Shown here: positions 13,175 to 27,252 of the stretch, piece by piece
How positions within the stretch are numbered: position 1 is the first letter of the stretch
Layout: the number at the start of each line of letters is the position of its first letter
Assembly: GCF_954871325.1 (NCBI RefSeq)
Contig: NC_088778.1
Location: 32,810,730-32,874,729, forward strand
DNA from: Gordionus sp. m RMFG-2023
Lineage: Eukaryota > Nematomorpha > Gordioida > Chordodea > Parachordodidae
DNA: 64,000 nt
Direction: 5' to 3'
Made by a program: the position numbers and the translations under genes
The notes under the pieces: generated by a model
Seen by the model: the letters and a program-made list of their open reading frames with translations, nothing else
Database searches by the model: none
What the model was told of the DNA's origin: nothing

Positions 13175-15466
13175 CAGGGGCGGACTGGCGAATATACGGC
13201 CTCGTGGGCATGTTTTTATGAGCCCCCATTACATAATTTTTATTACCTCTTATTTTTGAAAATAAGTTTAAGCGATTTATATTTTTAATAAAAATAGAAT
13301 ATATAGTATGACACGATAATCATATATTTTATTTTACAAAAAATCGCACATCTAAGAATTATTCATTGCATATATTTTATATTAGATTTACAACGATATT
13401 ACAACCATAAAATGAAATCATATATCACGACGTGTTTAATAAAAGGATAATAAATACATACTCAATATATAAAATCAAATAAATTGCCGCACTTATAAAA
13501 TCAGGCACCCACCGATCATATTGTAAATAGATACAAATAAGATTTAAAATACAAGAATTAAGATGATATATAATTTTTGCGTTAATAAATCTCTCATTAA
13601 CTTAGAACCTTTGTGCAAATTAAACAAGAATATCTTCTAGTCAAATCTGCGCCGATAGCTCTCGATCAGCTGACATCATTAAAAATGTAATTTTTCTTGG
13701 GTCTATATTAGCCTCCACCTATTTTTTTTTTATAATTTTTAATATACTAAATGTTCTCTGTCAATTAACTCGCGTAAATGACAAAAATGTATTCATATGC
13801 CAAAAATAATTTAGTGTATGCACTTGTATGCTTATTGCATCTTTTAAGAATTTCACACACGCATATTAAACACTTGTTACATCTATTATCTATCACACTC
13901 TGAATTATTATGATTTTTTTAATATTCCATCTTCTTCATATGACTCCTCCACTTGTACATACGATTGTCATAGTCTGTTTCATTTAATCCTGCTACTAAA
14001 TCTTTGAATACACTGGCAAATGAACACAAATTCGTTACGTAATTTAACACTCAATATATTTGCCAAATTGTGTCAGATTTTCCAAGGCCTTTTCAGAAAC
14101 ACCTTTACTATTTATTTCATCAAAATGCCTTGGATGCAAATATTGCACATCAAAATAAGCTACTATTCGCAAAATATAGTTCCGACAAGCTATTGATAAT
14201 TTGATCGTCAATCGATTCTTGAGGACGTTCATCTTGGCCTCCGTCACTATATATATTCTCTTCGCTCGTCCTGTTCGATCTTTTTACAGAGTATTTTATA
14301 CTCAGATACTCTTTGGGAGCTATAAATATGAAAGTGTTTCATTTTAAATTAGAAGCCATTTTTATTGCTTTATTTTGAATTGATGTAATAGTTATCGATG
14401 ATACAGAAAACTTAGCATCTTCTATCATTTTCCATGCTGATAAAATATTTAAATTTTTTAGTTTGAAGATATAATGACATCAAAAATTTATTAATATATT
14501 ATAGCTGTACTCAGATTCTTAAATTTACATAAATTTATCGATCAAAGACTGCACTTCTCATGAGGTTTTCTCCTCAGATGATTTATTATCTATTATAAAT
14601 TGAAGTACGCTTATCATTGTTGGGAGGAAGCTCTCTTTACCATATATCCATCTAAGAGCTTTTTCGTGTGCCCAACACCTTGTCTCACCTATTTTTTGCA
14701 GCCTTCTCAACTTATTTTAGCCAGATGAATTATTTTAATTTACCCAAGCATCCATCCTTTTGTATGATTTACCAAAGAAGTTGCTAGTACTTTTCAATAA
14801 TCCAAATAAATTTTTGCCTTCAATATTATCGCATGAATCACTTATTCAGAGATTTAATACGTGACTCTAACACCAACTGGAGCCTCTAGTCTAATAAGAG
14901 CATGCAACCCAACAATTTTACCCCCCATATTTGCAGCACCATCAAATGATTCTCCCACCATATTTCTCATTTGAATTCCATGTTTTAAAAGCATTCACTC
15001 AAGATATCAAAATTTCCAGAAGAGTTTGGTAATTTTGTAAGTGCGAAAAGCTTTTCCGCTATTTTTGCCATTATAATAATGTGTTGTAGGCAAATGGTTG
15101 CTTGATCATTAACGCTAATGCCTTAATATAATTAATAAATCAAAACTTAGCTTTCATCCTACTCAAACTCAAATGGAAGCGTAAAAAAAACAAAGAAACA
15201 CGTGGTAATGTTGTATAGCGTTCAAGAGACGTATGCATTAAAATATAGTAAACGACATAATTCTCAAGGAATGTGATATTCGAATAATATGGATATCATT
15301 AAAAAATAAATAAATGATAAGAGAAAATAATGTAAACATAATAATATCTTTTTTTTCCAATTGGCCTTTTTTTTGATATTTTCCTCTGATCGACCTCAAA
15401 AATCGACATTTTCTCGCGGCCTCTTGGGCAAAATTCCCACCTGGTCTTATGGCCAGTCTGCCCCTG
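13175..15466 (-). mobile_element. Decayed hAT transposon with transposase remnants
   Basis: Left terminus CAGGGGCGGACTGGC and right terminus GCCAGTCTGCCCCTG are matching inverted repeats of the type seen in hAT elements related to ZMYM-like transposases. Flanks AGAGTGAG (13167-13174) and AGAGTGAA (15468-15475) form an imperfect 8-bp duplication. Minus-strand fragments carry family blocks: VGESFDGAANMGGKIVGLHA near 14890-14965, GETRCWAHEKALRWIYG near 14645-14690 (the TRW region, with W changed to C), and VQYLHPRHFDEINSKG inside 14044-14247. Frames are broken by several stops and shifts, so no active enzyme is expected. Confidence 0.85.
14044..14247 (-). pseudogene. hAT transposase C-terminal fragment
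   Basis: A 67-codon open piece with FDVQYLHPRHFDEINSKGVS, resembling the segment near the C-terminal dimerisation region of ZMYM-type hAT transposases. It lies within the element at 13175-15466 and is one of several disconnected pieces. Confidence 0.65.
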
Positions 15467-15680
15467 GAGAGTGAATTTTATTTCTTAGTACATTTATAAT
15501 AATCAATGAAATTGTATAATTTTTTAGGAAACACGTCGATCAAGATCGGCTAATCAAGATTCGCCAATCAGGAGCCGATTAATTTGCTAAAGATTTTATA
15601 TGCGCAAAAAAAATCAATATCCGGTTTTAGATTTTAATAAACTATAAGAGCGAGTTTTAATTTTCTTAATAATTTTTTTT
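15467..15680 (+). repeat. Promoter-like tandem repeat: end of unit 2 and unit 3
   Basis: GAGAGTGAATTTTATTTC continues unit 2 after the hAT element. Unit 3 follows from about 15525 with GGAAACACGTCG, GCCAATCAGGAGCCG, AATATCCGGTTTTAG and CTATAAGAGCGAG. Unit 3 has lost part of the 5' region seen in units 1 and 2. Confidence 0.6.
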
Positions 15681-15765
15681 TTGGATTTCGAAATTTCAAT
15701 TTTTATTTAAAATTCGAATTTCCAAAAAAAAAAAGAACTTGCGTAATCGGAGAAAACCTATCGAC

Positions 15766-15800
15766 CCCGCCTCCGCTACCGCCACCGCTACCGCCACTCC
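15766..15800. repeat. Short CCGCTACCGCCA minisatellite
   Basis: About three imperfect copies of a GC-rich 6- to 12-bp unit in AT-rich DNA. No coding frame is supported. Confidence 0.6.
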
Positions 15801-16162
15801 TGGGATGAAGCTATCTTTTCTGACAACAGTCCTTGGACTTAAAATTTATTAGATCGGTTTAGTTGAAATCGGCTACACGCTTCGCAAATTTTAGAAGAAA
15901 ATGGCGAAGAAAAAAAAAAGAATGATTAAGTTCAGAATATTTTTTTTTTCCCCTTTCATTTTAAAAATGGCTTCTTTTTTTTAAAAAAAATCTTTTGTAA
16001 AATTCATTTTAATGATCAAATTTTTTTTCAAAATATTTTATAATATTTAAAAGAATTCGGCAACATATAACTAACTTATATGCACTAAATAATGAATTAA
16101 ATTATAATAATTTTAAAAAGACACCCAACATACAAAAGTGTAAGGTAAAAAAAATGTCATCA

Positions 16163-16275
16163 ATCTAACTCGATATTTTAGCCAGAAAGATATTGACTAT
16201 AAGCCTCGAGCTTTCGATAATATAAGGACCTTTGTTCCTTCTATGAGCAAAATCTTCAGTTAGGCTTGCTTAATA
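16163..16275. mobile_element. hAT-like MITE, family A, copy 4 (half element)
   Basis: The left inner arm (CGATATTTTAGCCAGAAAG) and centre (CTTTGTTCCTTCTATGAGC, AAAATCTTCAG, AGGCTTGCTTAATATTC) are kept. The right arm is missing and is replaced by a CTTT microsatellite starting at the TTCTTCTTTC stretch. Confidence 0.7.
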
Positions 16276-16279
16276 TTCT

Positions 16280-16386
<107 letters not shown>

Positions 16387-16572
16387 ACTGATAAAAAATA
16401 TAATTATAATAGTATAAATAGTTATCATGAATGTGTTTTAATTCGATGGAGTTTTTAATTTTATATTAAACCTTAATAAATTATTTATTTTATGAATATG
16501 GAAACGTAGATTTAGTTTATAAAAAAAATTTTTGCTATCCTTGTCCTATACTTTTTGCTCGAGTCTTATTAG

Positions 16573-18310
<1,738 letters not shown>

Positions 18311-18319
18311 TGCGAAATC

Positions 18320-19080
18320 GATATCCGGGGCTGCGTCAATATTTATTCCCTGAATGAGTATACTTAATATTCATAAATTTATCAATCAGTGTCGTCAGTC
18401 GCTAAAACCAAAAAAAAAAGAGAGCTATAAGCTTTAAACAAATAAAAACTATAACATTTACTCATGACACTGTCTTTATCGGATTTTGAATGGCTCTGAT
18501 TATTGGCTGAAACTTATGATTTTACGATCCTTATAGAAATTTTTTTTCTTCTTAGATATAAAATATTGGTCATATTTTCTGAACAAATATGATAGAAATC
18601 TGAATCCAATATTAAGACGTAGTCCTTAAGCACGAGGTTTGCCACATTGACAAGCACTAATTACGAAGCTTAAGCCCATTATATAATGAGTAAGTACAAT
18701 ACATGTAGATTAACCCTAAATTACTCAGAATTTAAAACGACTTAAAAGTAATTTTGTTTTACTGATAAGTTTTTCCAAGTAAAAAAAATTGAAATTTCTT
18801 AGAAGTAATTATTATTTTTACGTGCGTAAGCATGATTACTCTGAGTTTTCAACTTCTAGTGGGGTATGGCATGAGGAGATGGCGAGTAATTTTTCCACAA
18901 GAACAGTATCTAGACAAGGATATCAAAAATTATCTCCATTCACTACAAATCGTAAGGAAGAATCAAATTTTTTTAAATCTTTTTCTAAACATATATCTTA
19001 GCCATAGAAAGAGTAGGTGGGGGGGGGGCTGTTATGATATGCGTTTTGTGATTTAAGGAACTCTTGTAGATAAATTGATA
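18320..19080. other. AT-rich non-coding stretch
   Basis: Two overlapping short plus-strand ORFs (18789-19001 and 18832-19056) have no recognisable domain. Nothing else was identified. Confidence 0.4.
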
Positions 19081-19129
19081 TTAAATATATATTTTTTTAA
19101 AAAATCTTTTTATGTAAATGCATTCGTTA

Positions 19130-19445
19130 ATATATTTATTGTTTCGCGGTATAATGCGTTCCCGATAATGACTTGGCGCGAATACATTGGCGGTAGAAAA
19201 TTCGGTTATTAATTGGGTTAGCGATAAAAAGTTTAGGGCTATCACTGGATCGCTACAGAGGTTTGCTAAAATATATTCGCCCTAAAGTTATTTCGCAGAA
19301 ATAAATCCGCGTTAAATGGGTTCCCGATATTGTTTTCGCTATAAATGTCCCGCGGGGAAATAAAATTCGCGGAATTGGTTTCGCCATGTTTCTTTCGCGA
19401 TAAAGGTTTGGCAGAATTGACCTGATACCCGAATAAATATCATTT
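19130..19445. repeat. CpG-bearing stretch with dispersed TTCGCGATAAA-like words
   Basis: Within AT-rich DNA this stretch repeatedly shows variants such as TTTCGCGGTATAA, TTAGCGATAAAAAG, TTTCGCTATAAATG, AATAAAATTCGCGG and TTTCGCGATAAAGG. Spacing is irregular and both orientations occur. No termini are visible; the class is unknown. Confidence 0.45.
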
Positions 19446-19496
19446 TTTTTTTCGGTCACCATAATATTTATCTTTTAATTCGGGTTTTGGAGAGAA

Positions 19497-19498
<2 letters not shown>

Positions 19499-19526
<28 letters not shown>
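19499..19526. repeat. (AT)n microsatellite
   Basis: A pure TA dinucleotide run of about 28 bp, next to the next family A copy. Confidence 0.9.
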
Positions 19527-19529
<3 letters not shown>

Positions 19530-19569
19530 CTCAATTTTTGAGCTTTCTATAAATTCCTAGACAAACCCT

Positions 19570-19779
19570 TCCTTAGGCTAACTCAATATTTTAACCATAA
19601 AAATAAATACTGCCTTAAGTCTCCAGATTTTGCTATGACATATGTCTAAACTCTTCCTTCCTAAAAATGAGCAAAGCAAAATCTTTAGGTGAGCTTAATA
19701 TTTTTTTTTCCGGATAAAATAGTGAGTAAACCGCCGGTTTTAAAAAACCGGCTCAAAACGATAACCGTTCAACACCACT
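19570..19779. mobile_element. hAT-like palindromic MITE, family A, copy 5
   Basis: The inner left arm GGCTAACTCAATATTTTAACC and the right arm (GTGAGTAAACCGCCGG, then GGCTCAAAACGATAACCG and CAACACCACT) are present. The outer left end is degraded. Confidence 0.65.
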
Positions 19780-20357
19780 AATAATAAATAAAAGTCAAAA
19801 AAAAAAGGAAAATAATTGTTTATAATAAATAAATAATTTTACCTTTTATAAAGAGTGTTGTGTAGAATACTATCTTAAATTTTTTCAAATTGTTAATTTA
19901 ATTTTTTTTAAAAACAAAATTCTTCATTTTTTATATTAATTTTTTTTAGAGAAAAATTATATTTTGAGACCCTGTGCAAATGGCAATAAAAAACGTAGCA
20001 AAAATAATTTTATATTATAAATCAATGATTACTTATTATAATCATATTTTATATATATATTAATATAAATAACTTTAAAAAAAAATATCTTATTTTAGTT
20101 AAGAATATATATATATAATTATTATTGTATAATTTTCTTTTTGACACATTTCTGTGATAATTTTAATTAATTAATCAATAAAAACTAAAAAAAAAATTTT
20201 TATAACCATTATTAGGTAGATATATTATTATTTATATAAATTTATTTTTTAAAATAATATAATTCAATTGCAATTATCAGCTTAAAATTTTTGGGATTTA
20301 AATTGCCACTTTAGGGCCTATTTAGTTATATATATGGCTAATATTGGCAATAATTTT

Positions 20358-20534
<177 letters not shown>

Positions 20535-20559
20535 CGAAATCCTACCAGAGCATTAAGGA

Positions 20560-22500
20560 AGGGAATGCCAGAAAAATAATTTAATCATATTTACCCCCCT
20601 TTTGAAAAAGGTTTAATTATTTTAAAAAAATTAGGTCGCAAATCTTATATTGCTCGATAATACTCGGCAGATAGAACAATTTTTAGGATTTCCTCCTAAA
20701 AATTAACTTCTTTAAAAATGATCACGATCCTTTTAATAAGAAACTTTAGCCCGAAATTAAAGGGCAAACTACAAAGGAAGGAAAATTCATATTCTCATTG
20801 ATAATCGTATTCAAAATTTCAGAAATCACTTAAACTCATCATTTTGGAAAAATTATTGTGTGCATAAAGGAATGTTCAAAAAATAAGGATATTTAAATTT
20901 TCTAGTGTAACTATAACTAGATACCTTTTAATGTAACTGAATGTTAATTGCATATTTTGGAATGTAACGATAAAAGTAACCAGTTAATTTTATTAAAGTC
21001 AAAAGAAATTTATTAAGCGCCATTTTTTTTCCCCCCAGTACGAATAAAATATTATACATTTTGTCCTATATATATATATTTTTTTTTATCAATATACTTT
21101 TATTTCTTTTATTTTAAATTGCATGTATTTCATTTTAGATTCCTATTGATTTAAAATTTACGAATTGTAAAATTATTTTGTCTATATTGAAAATAAATTT
21201 AATTATATTGGTCAGAGTTAAGTTAGGGTTAGAAGTATCTAGATCCTTTTAAAAAGTATCTTTTAATGTAACATTTTAACTACAGTTACAATTTACCTTT
21301 TTTTTAAAAAAATGTAACTTGTAAGTGTAATCCAGTTACTTCTTTTTTTAAAAGTAATTTATTTTTTGGCAATACCATTACTTCTATTTTATAAGATTGT
21401 CCCCAAAACTATAATTTTTTAAAACCAAACAAAAAAAACATACACCTCTAAAATTTACTTTTCAAAATACTCGTCAGAATATTCATTTTTCGTTCCCTGA
21501 CCCTATACCCTTAACCTCACCCTTAACCCTAACCCTGCCTCCCTTTCCATCCCCACCCCCCAGACCAAGTCATACCCATTTTTTTAGAAAAAAAAATGTA
21601 ATGACGACATTATTTAAGGGAGTCTATAAGAATATTATAAAAAAAAATATATAAAATTATTTTTGATATTTAAATCTATTTCTATCGATATAATACTTAA
21701 TCTCTTGACTGGAAATAAAATAAATAACGATATCATTAAATTAATTTTATTCAAAAAAAAAAGTTTTTATATATTAAATAAGATAGATTTTAATCTGGCT
21801 AATGGATTTTTTGTTTCCCGATGAATAATATTATAATTATTATGTATAATATACTTTTACTTATTATTATAGTAAATATATTTTATAAATATATATATCA
21901 AAAAAAGGGAAATTTATCTAGTTTAGATTTTATTTTAAAATGCGATGAAATATCAAAAACTTTTTTTTTTTAAAAAAACACTTGGAAAATATGTATAATG
22001 TCAATCACCGAAATGTCAAGTTAAAGAATGATGTTGGAATTAGAGTTCCTTAGAAATTTCTTGCTGATTAAAATCTTAGTAGAAAACTGCTGTTCCATTT
22101 TTAATCTAGAGGACCCTTTGCACAGGGCCTATTTTGTTTCAGGTACGATCCTAAAAAAATTTTTTCATCATTTCCGACCGGACCCAGTTTCGAGTAACTT
22201 TTTTTTCCTTTCAAAGATCCAAATTTTCATTCAATTAGATCCAAAGTTTTATTTTAGGAATATGCCCAAAGTCAAGTCTTAGCCCAAATAAATTTTCGAA
22301 TCCATCTGATTCTCTAATTAGATCTAAATTGGATAGGCCCATTCAATGCTAGAAATGCTGCTTTTAAAAAAAAACTTTAAATTCTGAAACCAAAAAGAAA
22401 AGCTGTTTTAAAAGCAAATAAAATGGCAAAAAATGAAACCTCAAAACTTACATAATATGAAAAATATATATGTAATTTTATATATAATAGGAATATCAAT
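20560..22500. other. AT-rich stretch with a possible TAACTGTAAC-type repeat
   Basis: At 20895-21385 the words GTAACTATAACTAGATACC, AGTATCTTTTAATGTAAC and CCAGTTACTTC recur in both orientations. This resembles short DNA-element termini, but the borders are unclear. No gene is recognised in the rest. Confidence 0.3.
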
Positions 22501-22757
22501 ATTATATCTCTTTCTTTCTTTCTTTCTTTCTATAATTTAACTTGTTTTATATAATATTTCGAATTTTTGTTTGTATAAATAGAATATAACTATAAAAAAA
22601 AATTGATTTATGTTTAAAAAAAAATCAATTTAGACAAAAAGGTGGATATAGAACAATATAATTCTCAGGCGACCGATGTATGGAAGGTCTAATTCTCGAA
22701 TTTTTTAATAAATTTTTGCTATCTTCTTCTAAGCGGGTTACAATGATAAAAAGGTGA

Positions 22758-22815
22758 TCTCTTCTCTTCTCTCTTCTCTTCTCTTCTCTTCTTCTCTTCT
22801 CTTCTCTTCTCTTTC
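22758..22815. repeat. (TCTTC)n microsatellite
   Basis: A short array of TCTTC pentamers with small irregularities, the same pentamer as in the composite satellite at 18221-18255. Confidence 0.9.
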
Positions 22816-22829
22816 TTTATTTAATATTC

Positions 22830-23856
22830 ATGTTTATTGATAAATTTACCTACTATTGGGAGAATGTTAGTTTTAAATAATGCTACTTAAGGTTTTAAAA
22901 GGAAAGAACACGTGATAAAAAATAAGTGAGATTGGAGTCATCGGAATCGGAACCGTATATCGCAACGCTGAAGCAACCAGAAAGAGGAAAATCCCCTCTC
23001 CCTATAAGCTTGTAACTGGAAAATCTAGAACACCTTTTCTTTAAACAAAAAGTTTATGTAAACAGGAAACCGATTCTAACAAAAGTGCAAAATAAAGTAT
23101 GTCATTTCAAAATATCACGTAATTCCATCTTAAAAAGTTTTTTTTTAAAAAAAAAGAAAAGAAAAGAAAAGAAAAGTGAGAGCATTAACAGATTTCGGAA
23201 AACCGCTACCATAATCATTTATAAATAAAATTAAAAGTAAATAAAAGAAAATAAAAGAAAATAAAAGAAATAAAAGAAATGTAATTGAAATACAAAAAAA
23301 AATAAATAAAATAAAATGGAAGGTAAGAAAAGAAAAGAAAAATACAAAAAAAAAAAAACTTGGCCTAAATGACTTTTTTGTATTAAAAAAAAATATCATC
23401 TTTTTTTTTTCAATAATGAGAACTTGATTTACTCGAAAACAAAATAGAAAAGATTGAAAGAAAACTTTGAAAAATAAAAATTAATAATTTAACAAATATC
23501 ACGAAAAAAAATATATGAAATTTTTTGAGATATCTAATTTTAAGGCTCCACTAGGAAAATTATTCCCCCGAGAGTAAAAAAAGTTAAAACTTTTCTATTT
23601 ACAAATGTATATAATTCTTAATATAATTTTTATTTTAAAGGTTTTTTTTTCCTTTTATACGATATCTTAATCATTTTTTTTAAAAAGAAACATTGTTTTT
23701 ATTTTATAAGATAAGTGTATACAAAAAAAAATGATTTTCAGTTATTAAAAATTTTTTGAAGAAGTATATATATTAGAAGATTAAAAAAACAAACAAGAAA
23801 GATTTGAAATAGGAGATAAATTGGCAATATTAGCGATACAGTTGTCTTGTCACAGT
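22830..23856. other. AT-rich, A-run-rich non-coding stretch
   Basis: GAAAA and AATAAAAGA repeats occupy about 23150-23350. The minus-strand ORF here is low-complexity F and L. No gene is supported. Confidence 0.45.
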
Positions 23857-24005
23857 TAGTGTCGTTAAACGGCTAGATTCGAGCAGATATCTTAGAAATG
23901 GCTAAATCGATATTTTAGCCAGATAAAGTATTGTCTAAAGCCTCGAAATTTCGTTACCAGATGTTTCTAACCTTAGTGCCAACTATGAGAAAAGTTTTAT
24001 GAATT
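23857..24005. mobile_element. hAT-like MITE, family A, copy 6 (right end missing)
   Basis: TAGTGTCGTTAAACGGCT, then CGATATTTTAGCCAGAT, CCTCGAAATTTCG and ACCTTAGTGCCAACTATGAG follow the family order. It is lost after the centre. Confidence 0.65.
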
Positions 24006-24009
24006 AAAT

Positions 24010-25060
24010 ATTTTAAAGATTGGGAGCAAGCTATAACCCCAAAATTTGGGCTAAGCTAACTCTACCCCGACCTAATCGTTTGCGTTAAAAAAAAGGCTCC
24101 TGTAATTCCGTTAGAATCTTTTTAGTAGTTTTTTCCTGTAATCAGGCTATTTTTCCGATATATTTGACAGAACTTGAGTTTTAGTGGAAGAGTGCTCTTT
24201 AACTTTTAGGGTCTATTAAACTCGATTGTTAGAATATACTTTCTTCGTGGTTTAAAATGGATTAATAATATTAACAGATTAATGGTTAGAAGCGGGTATC
24301 ATATCAATATCACACGGGAATGAATAGGGATAAAAATATATAAGGCGGCTTAAAAAAAACGTCGCGTTTTGAAATCCTTTATTAACACTTAAAATATATT
24401 TATTTCGCTATCGAAAACTTAATTACCCAAAAAAATTTTTTTAAATAAAAGTTCAATGTTTAGAAGAGAATTATGATTAAAAATGGTTAAAGAGATCCTC
24501 AATTATTCTTTTTCTTCAAAAAATGGGCTTAGATGGGTTAACAAAACGTTGGGCTATAGGCCGGGAAACAACCAAAAAAAAACTTTAACTTTCTTATAAT
24601 TAAATTTTCTGATAAATTAGGTTCTGTGCGCGGAATATAGGAAAGGAATTGATTGTTTAACCACTTCCAGAGTTTTGATTATCCAGAATATTTCTTAAAT
24701 TTCTGATAAGTCAAGAGATTCAGCCAGAAATCGAAATAAAATGAGTTCAATTTCAAATTCCAATGTTTGATTAGTCTCAGTCTTAGTATTCTAAAGATCT
24801 TAATTTTAAAAAAATTTAGGAAAATCTTTGTTGCACTCTAGGCCCAATTCAATTTTCCATAATACTTTATTAGTAAAAAAAAATTAATTTAGATGTCGTA
24901 GTCCCTTTAAATGGTCATAATTTAAAACCTGAAGGGAAATCTTAGTTGAGAGGGAATAAAAATAAAAATTTCTTTTTATTTTAGAAAACGTATAATCGCA
25001 CAGAAGTTGTTCCTTTGATTCTTAACATTCAATCTTCTTCTTCTTCTCCGTTTTATGGCT
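24010..25060. other. AT-rich non-coding stretch
   Basis: No gene or family member was recognised. Confidence 0.4.
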
Positions 25061-25065
25061 ATTTC

Positions 25066-25640
25066 CAGGTTCACCCGGGTAGGCCATTTTTCCCTCTAAT
25101 TTTCCTTTTCCATTTTTGACGGTCCTGAGCATCAATATTTGTAAGATTCATGCTTCTCATATCCGCCGCTATCACATTTGTCCACGTCATCTTGGGCCTT
25201 CCTGTAGGTCTTGATCCTCCTACTTCCATCAAGGTGCATCTCTTTAACCGGTCATCTTTAGTCATATGTTCCACATGCCCAAAAAATCTTAGTCTATTTT
25301 GTCGCATTACCACTCCAATCATTTGTATACCCAATCTTGCTCGCAATTCCTTGCTAATTTTTTTCTCTCTCTCAGAGATACCCCACACATCCATCTAATC
25401 ACCCTAGTCTCTGTTCTTTCTAATATGGCTTCGTGAGTCGCTTTCATTGTCCATGTTTCGCCGCCATAAAACTAAACAACTTCTCACCAGCTTACGTAAA
25501 CTTTCCCCCCTTAACTTCAGAGAGACTTTTTTTATTTGCAAGAATAGACGACACTGAACTTCTTACAAGCTTGTCTGACCCTTGCAACAACGGTAGAATC
25601 TACACCCATCCGCGTTTAGCATATCACCCAAATAACAAAA
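25066..25640 (-). mobile_element. Non-LTR retrotransposon fragment, RT C-terminal region
   Basis: Read on minus from 25640: GDMLNADG, then STVVARVRQACKKFSVVYS, FYGGETWTMKATHEAIL, ERTETRVIRWMCGVS, and in 25071-25394 the RLRFFGHVEHMTKDD and GRPKMTW blocks with a C-terminal KWKRKIRGKNGLPG. This order is typical of the region after the RT catalytic core in several animal LINE clades (CR1, L2 or Jockey-like; not resolved here). It carries frameshifts near 25380-25395 and upstream, plus in-frame stops. No catalytic FADD block is in the fragment. A plus-strand scrap of the same family lies at 11195-11310. Confidence 0.85.
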
Positions 25641-25644
25641 TAAC

Positions 25645-26395
25645 ATATTATATTATGCATAATACCTATTTAGTGCTTCTACGTTCAACCGTTTTCACCA
25701 TTCATTTTAACCTTATCTTGTGTCTTTTACATAAAATGGGGGAAAAAAATATTTCGGTATAACCTTAATGACATAAATTACAATTATAAAAGATTCAATG
25801 AAAACAATATCTAAAAATTTTAATTAAAAGTATATCTTCATTATGTCTTACAATTGAACTCTATATTATATAAAATTAAGTATTCATTAAAAAATTTTTT
25901 AATATTAAATAATAATTAAAATTAAAATGGACATTAAAAATTTTTTTTTTTAAATACGAATATTACTACAAATTATCTCATAATATTCCATATTCCAAGG
26001 CAAAAAAATAAAATAAAATAAATTTAAGAGAAAGGAAAGAATATTATTTTTAAAAAACATATAATTATTATGTTACAATATTTCGTTTTAATTTTTTAGT
26101 TTATGCCATTAAAATAAAGCCAATAATTAACTTAATATTTGGAATATTTTTTTTAAAAAAAACTGCCTTTTCCTTCTTTATTTGCATAATATGTTAAAAA
26201 TAAAACACCGTTTTAATCGTTTTATTTCTATTCGAAGTGTTTTTAAAAAAAAAAAATTTTTTAAGACCTTAATTTAAAAAAATACCATCTCATTAAAGTA
26301 TTGTCGAATACTCAATTTGTCGAATCCTTCGAATAAGAATAGTATTATTTTTTTATTTTTATTAAAATGTTCGGATTAGAGCTCTGCGATTAGTA
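25645..26395. other. AT-rich non-coding stretch
   Basis: No gene or family member was recognised. Confidence 0.4.
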
Positions 26396-26399
26396 TTTC

Positions 26400-26515
26400 A
26401 AAAGAAAGAAAAAAAGGAAGGAAGGAAGGAAGGAAGGAAGGAAGGAAGGAAGGAAGGAAGGAAGGAAAGAAGGAAGGAAGAAAGAAAGAAAGAAGGAATA
26501 AAGGAAGGAAGGAAG
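26400..26515. repeat. (GGAA)n microsatellite
   Basis: A GGAA array with GAAA interruptions towards the right. GGAA is the core of ETS-family binding sites, but nothing here indicates such use. Confidence 0.95.
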
Positions 26516-26862
26516 AGTACACATGTTTGAGGATCCACTATACGCAGATGCAAAAGAGGATATTAAATTATAGCATTTACCAACGAGTGGATAACTGTAT
26601 ATTAATTTTAAGTTTTATAAAGCCCGTTAGTGACGATTATAATAATGAATTGAGATATTCTTAGAGAATCCAATATGGTTTAGGTTAGTAAATATTCTTA
26701 GGATTAGGATCAGAGTAAATATATTTCAAAAAAAAAATAAATGAATTTTTTTTAAATGTGAAGCTTTTTATTTCTGGCAAACTATTCCAGGGTCCCAAAT
26801 TAGATTAGAACCATTAAGTTATCACTCGCCATTATGAGCATCGGGTCTTCGTGATATAATAG

Positions 26863-26920
26863 TCAGAGACCTGCAGATGTACCATTGCTCGACCCGACTC
26901 GGCTAGAATTTTTTTTAGGG
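26863..26920. mobile_element. Family C (GGCCCGG-rich) solitary end
   Basis: CAGAGACCTGCAGATGTACC and CTCGACCCGACTCGGC match the family terminus in inverse orientation to 9899-9918. The rest of the element is not recognisable. Confidence 0.6.
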
Positions 26921-27252
26921 CAATTTTCTTCTCAAAAATTCCTCAAACTTAAAATTAGAACGGTTAAATTTTTACTCATCCATTTAAGAAGCATCGAAAT
27001 TTTATCCTTTATTTTCCAATAATTCCTCAAAATCTTTCCTTAATTTGGCAGAAAATTATTTTTTTATAATAAATTTTAAAAAATGTGACTAATTTATTTT
27101 ATTTTTATTTTTTTTTATAAATTTTTTTTTCTTATATATTAGAGAACCATAATATTTTTGGGGTCATTTTATCCATATTATTATTAATTATGGCGGCATA
27201 TTTTGCCTCAATTTAAATAAAAAATAAAATATGAATGAATGAATGATTCACT

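Noticed and set aside
21505-21540. Telomere-like CCCTTAACCCTAACCCT stretch
   Set aside because: Only two or three imperfect units, with no array. Not a telomere or clear interstitial telomeric block.
25150-25762. Plus-strand ORFs at 25150-25398 and 25433-25762
   Set aside because: They are antisense shadows of the LINE fragment read on minus.
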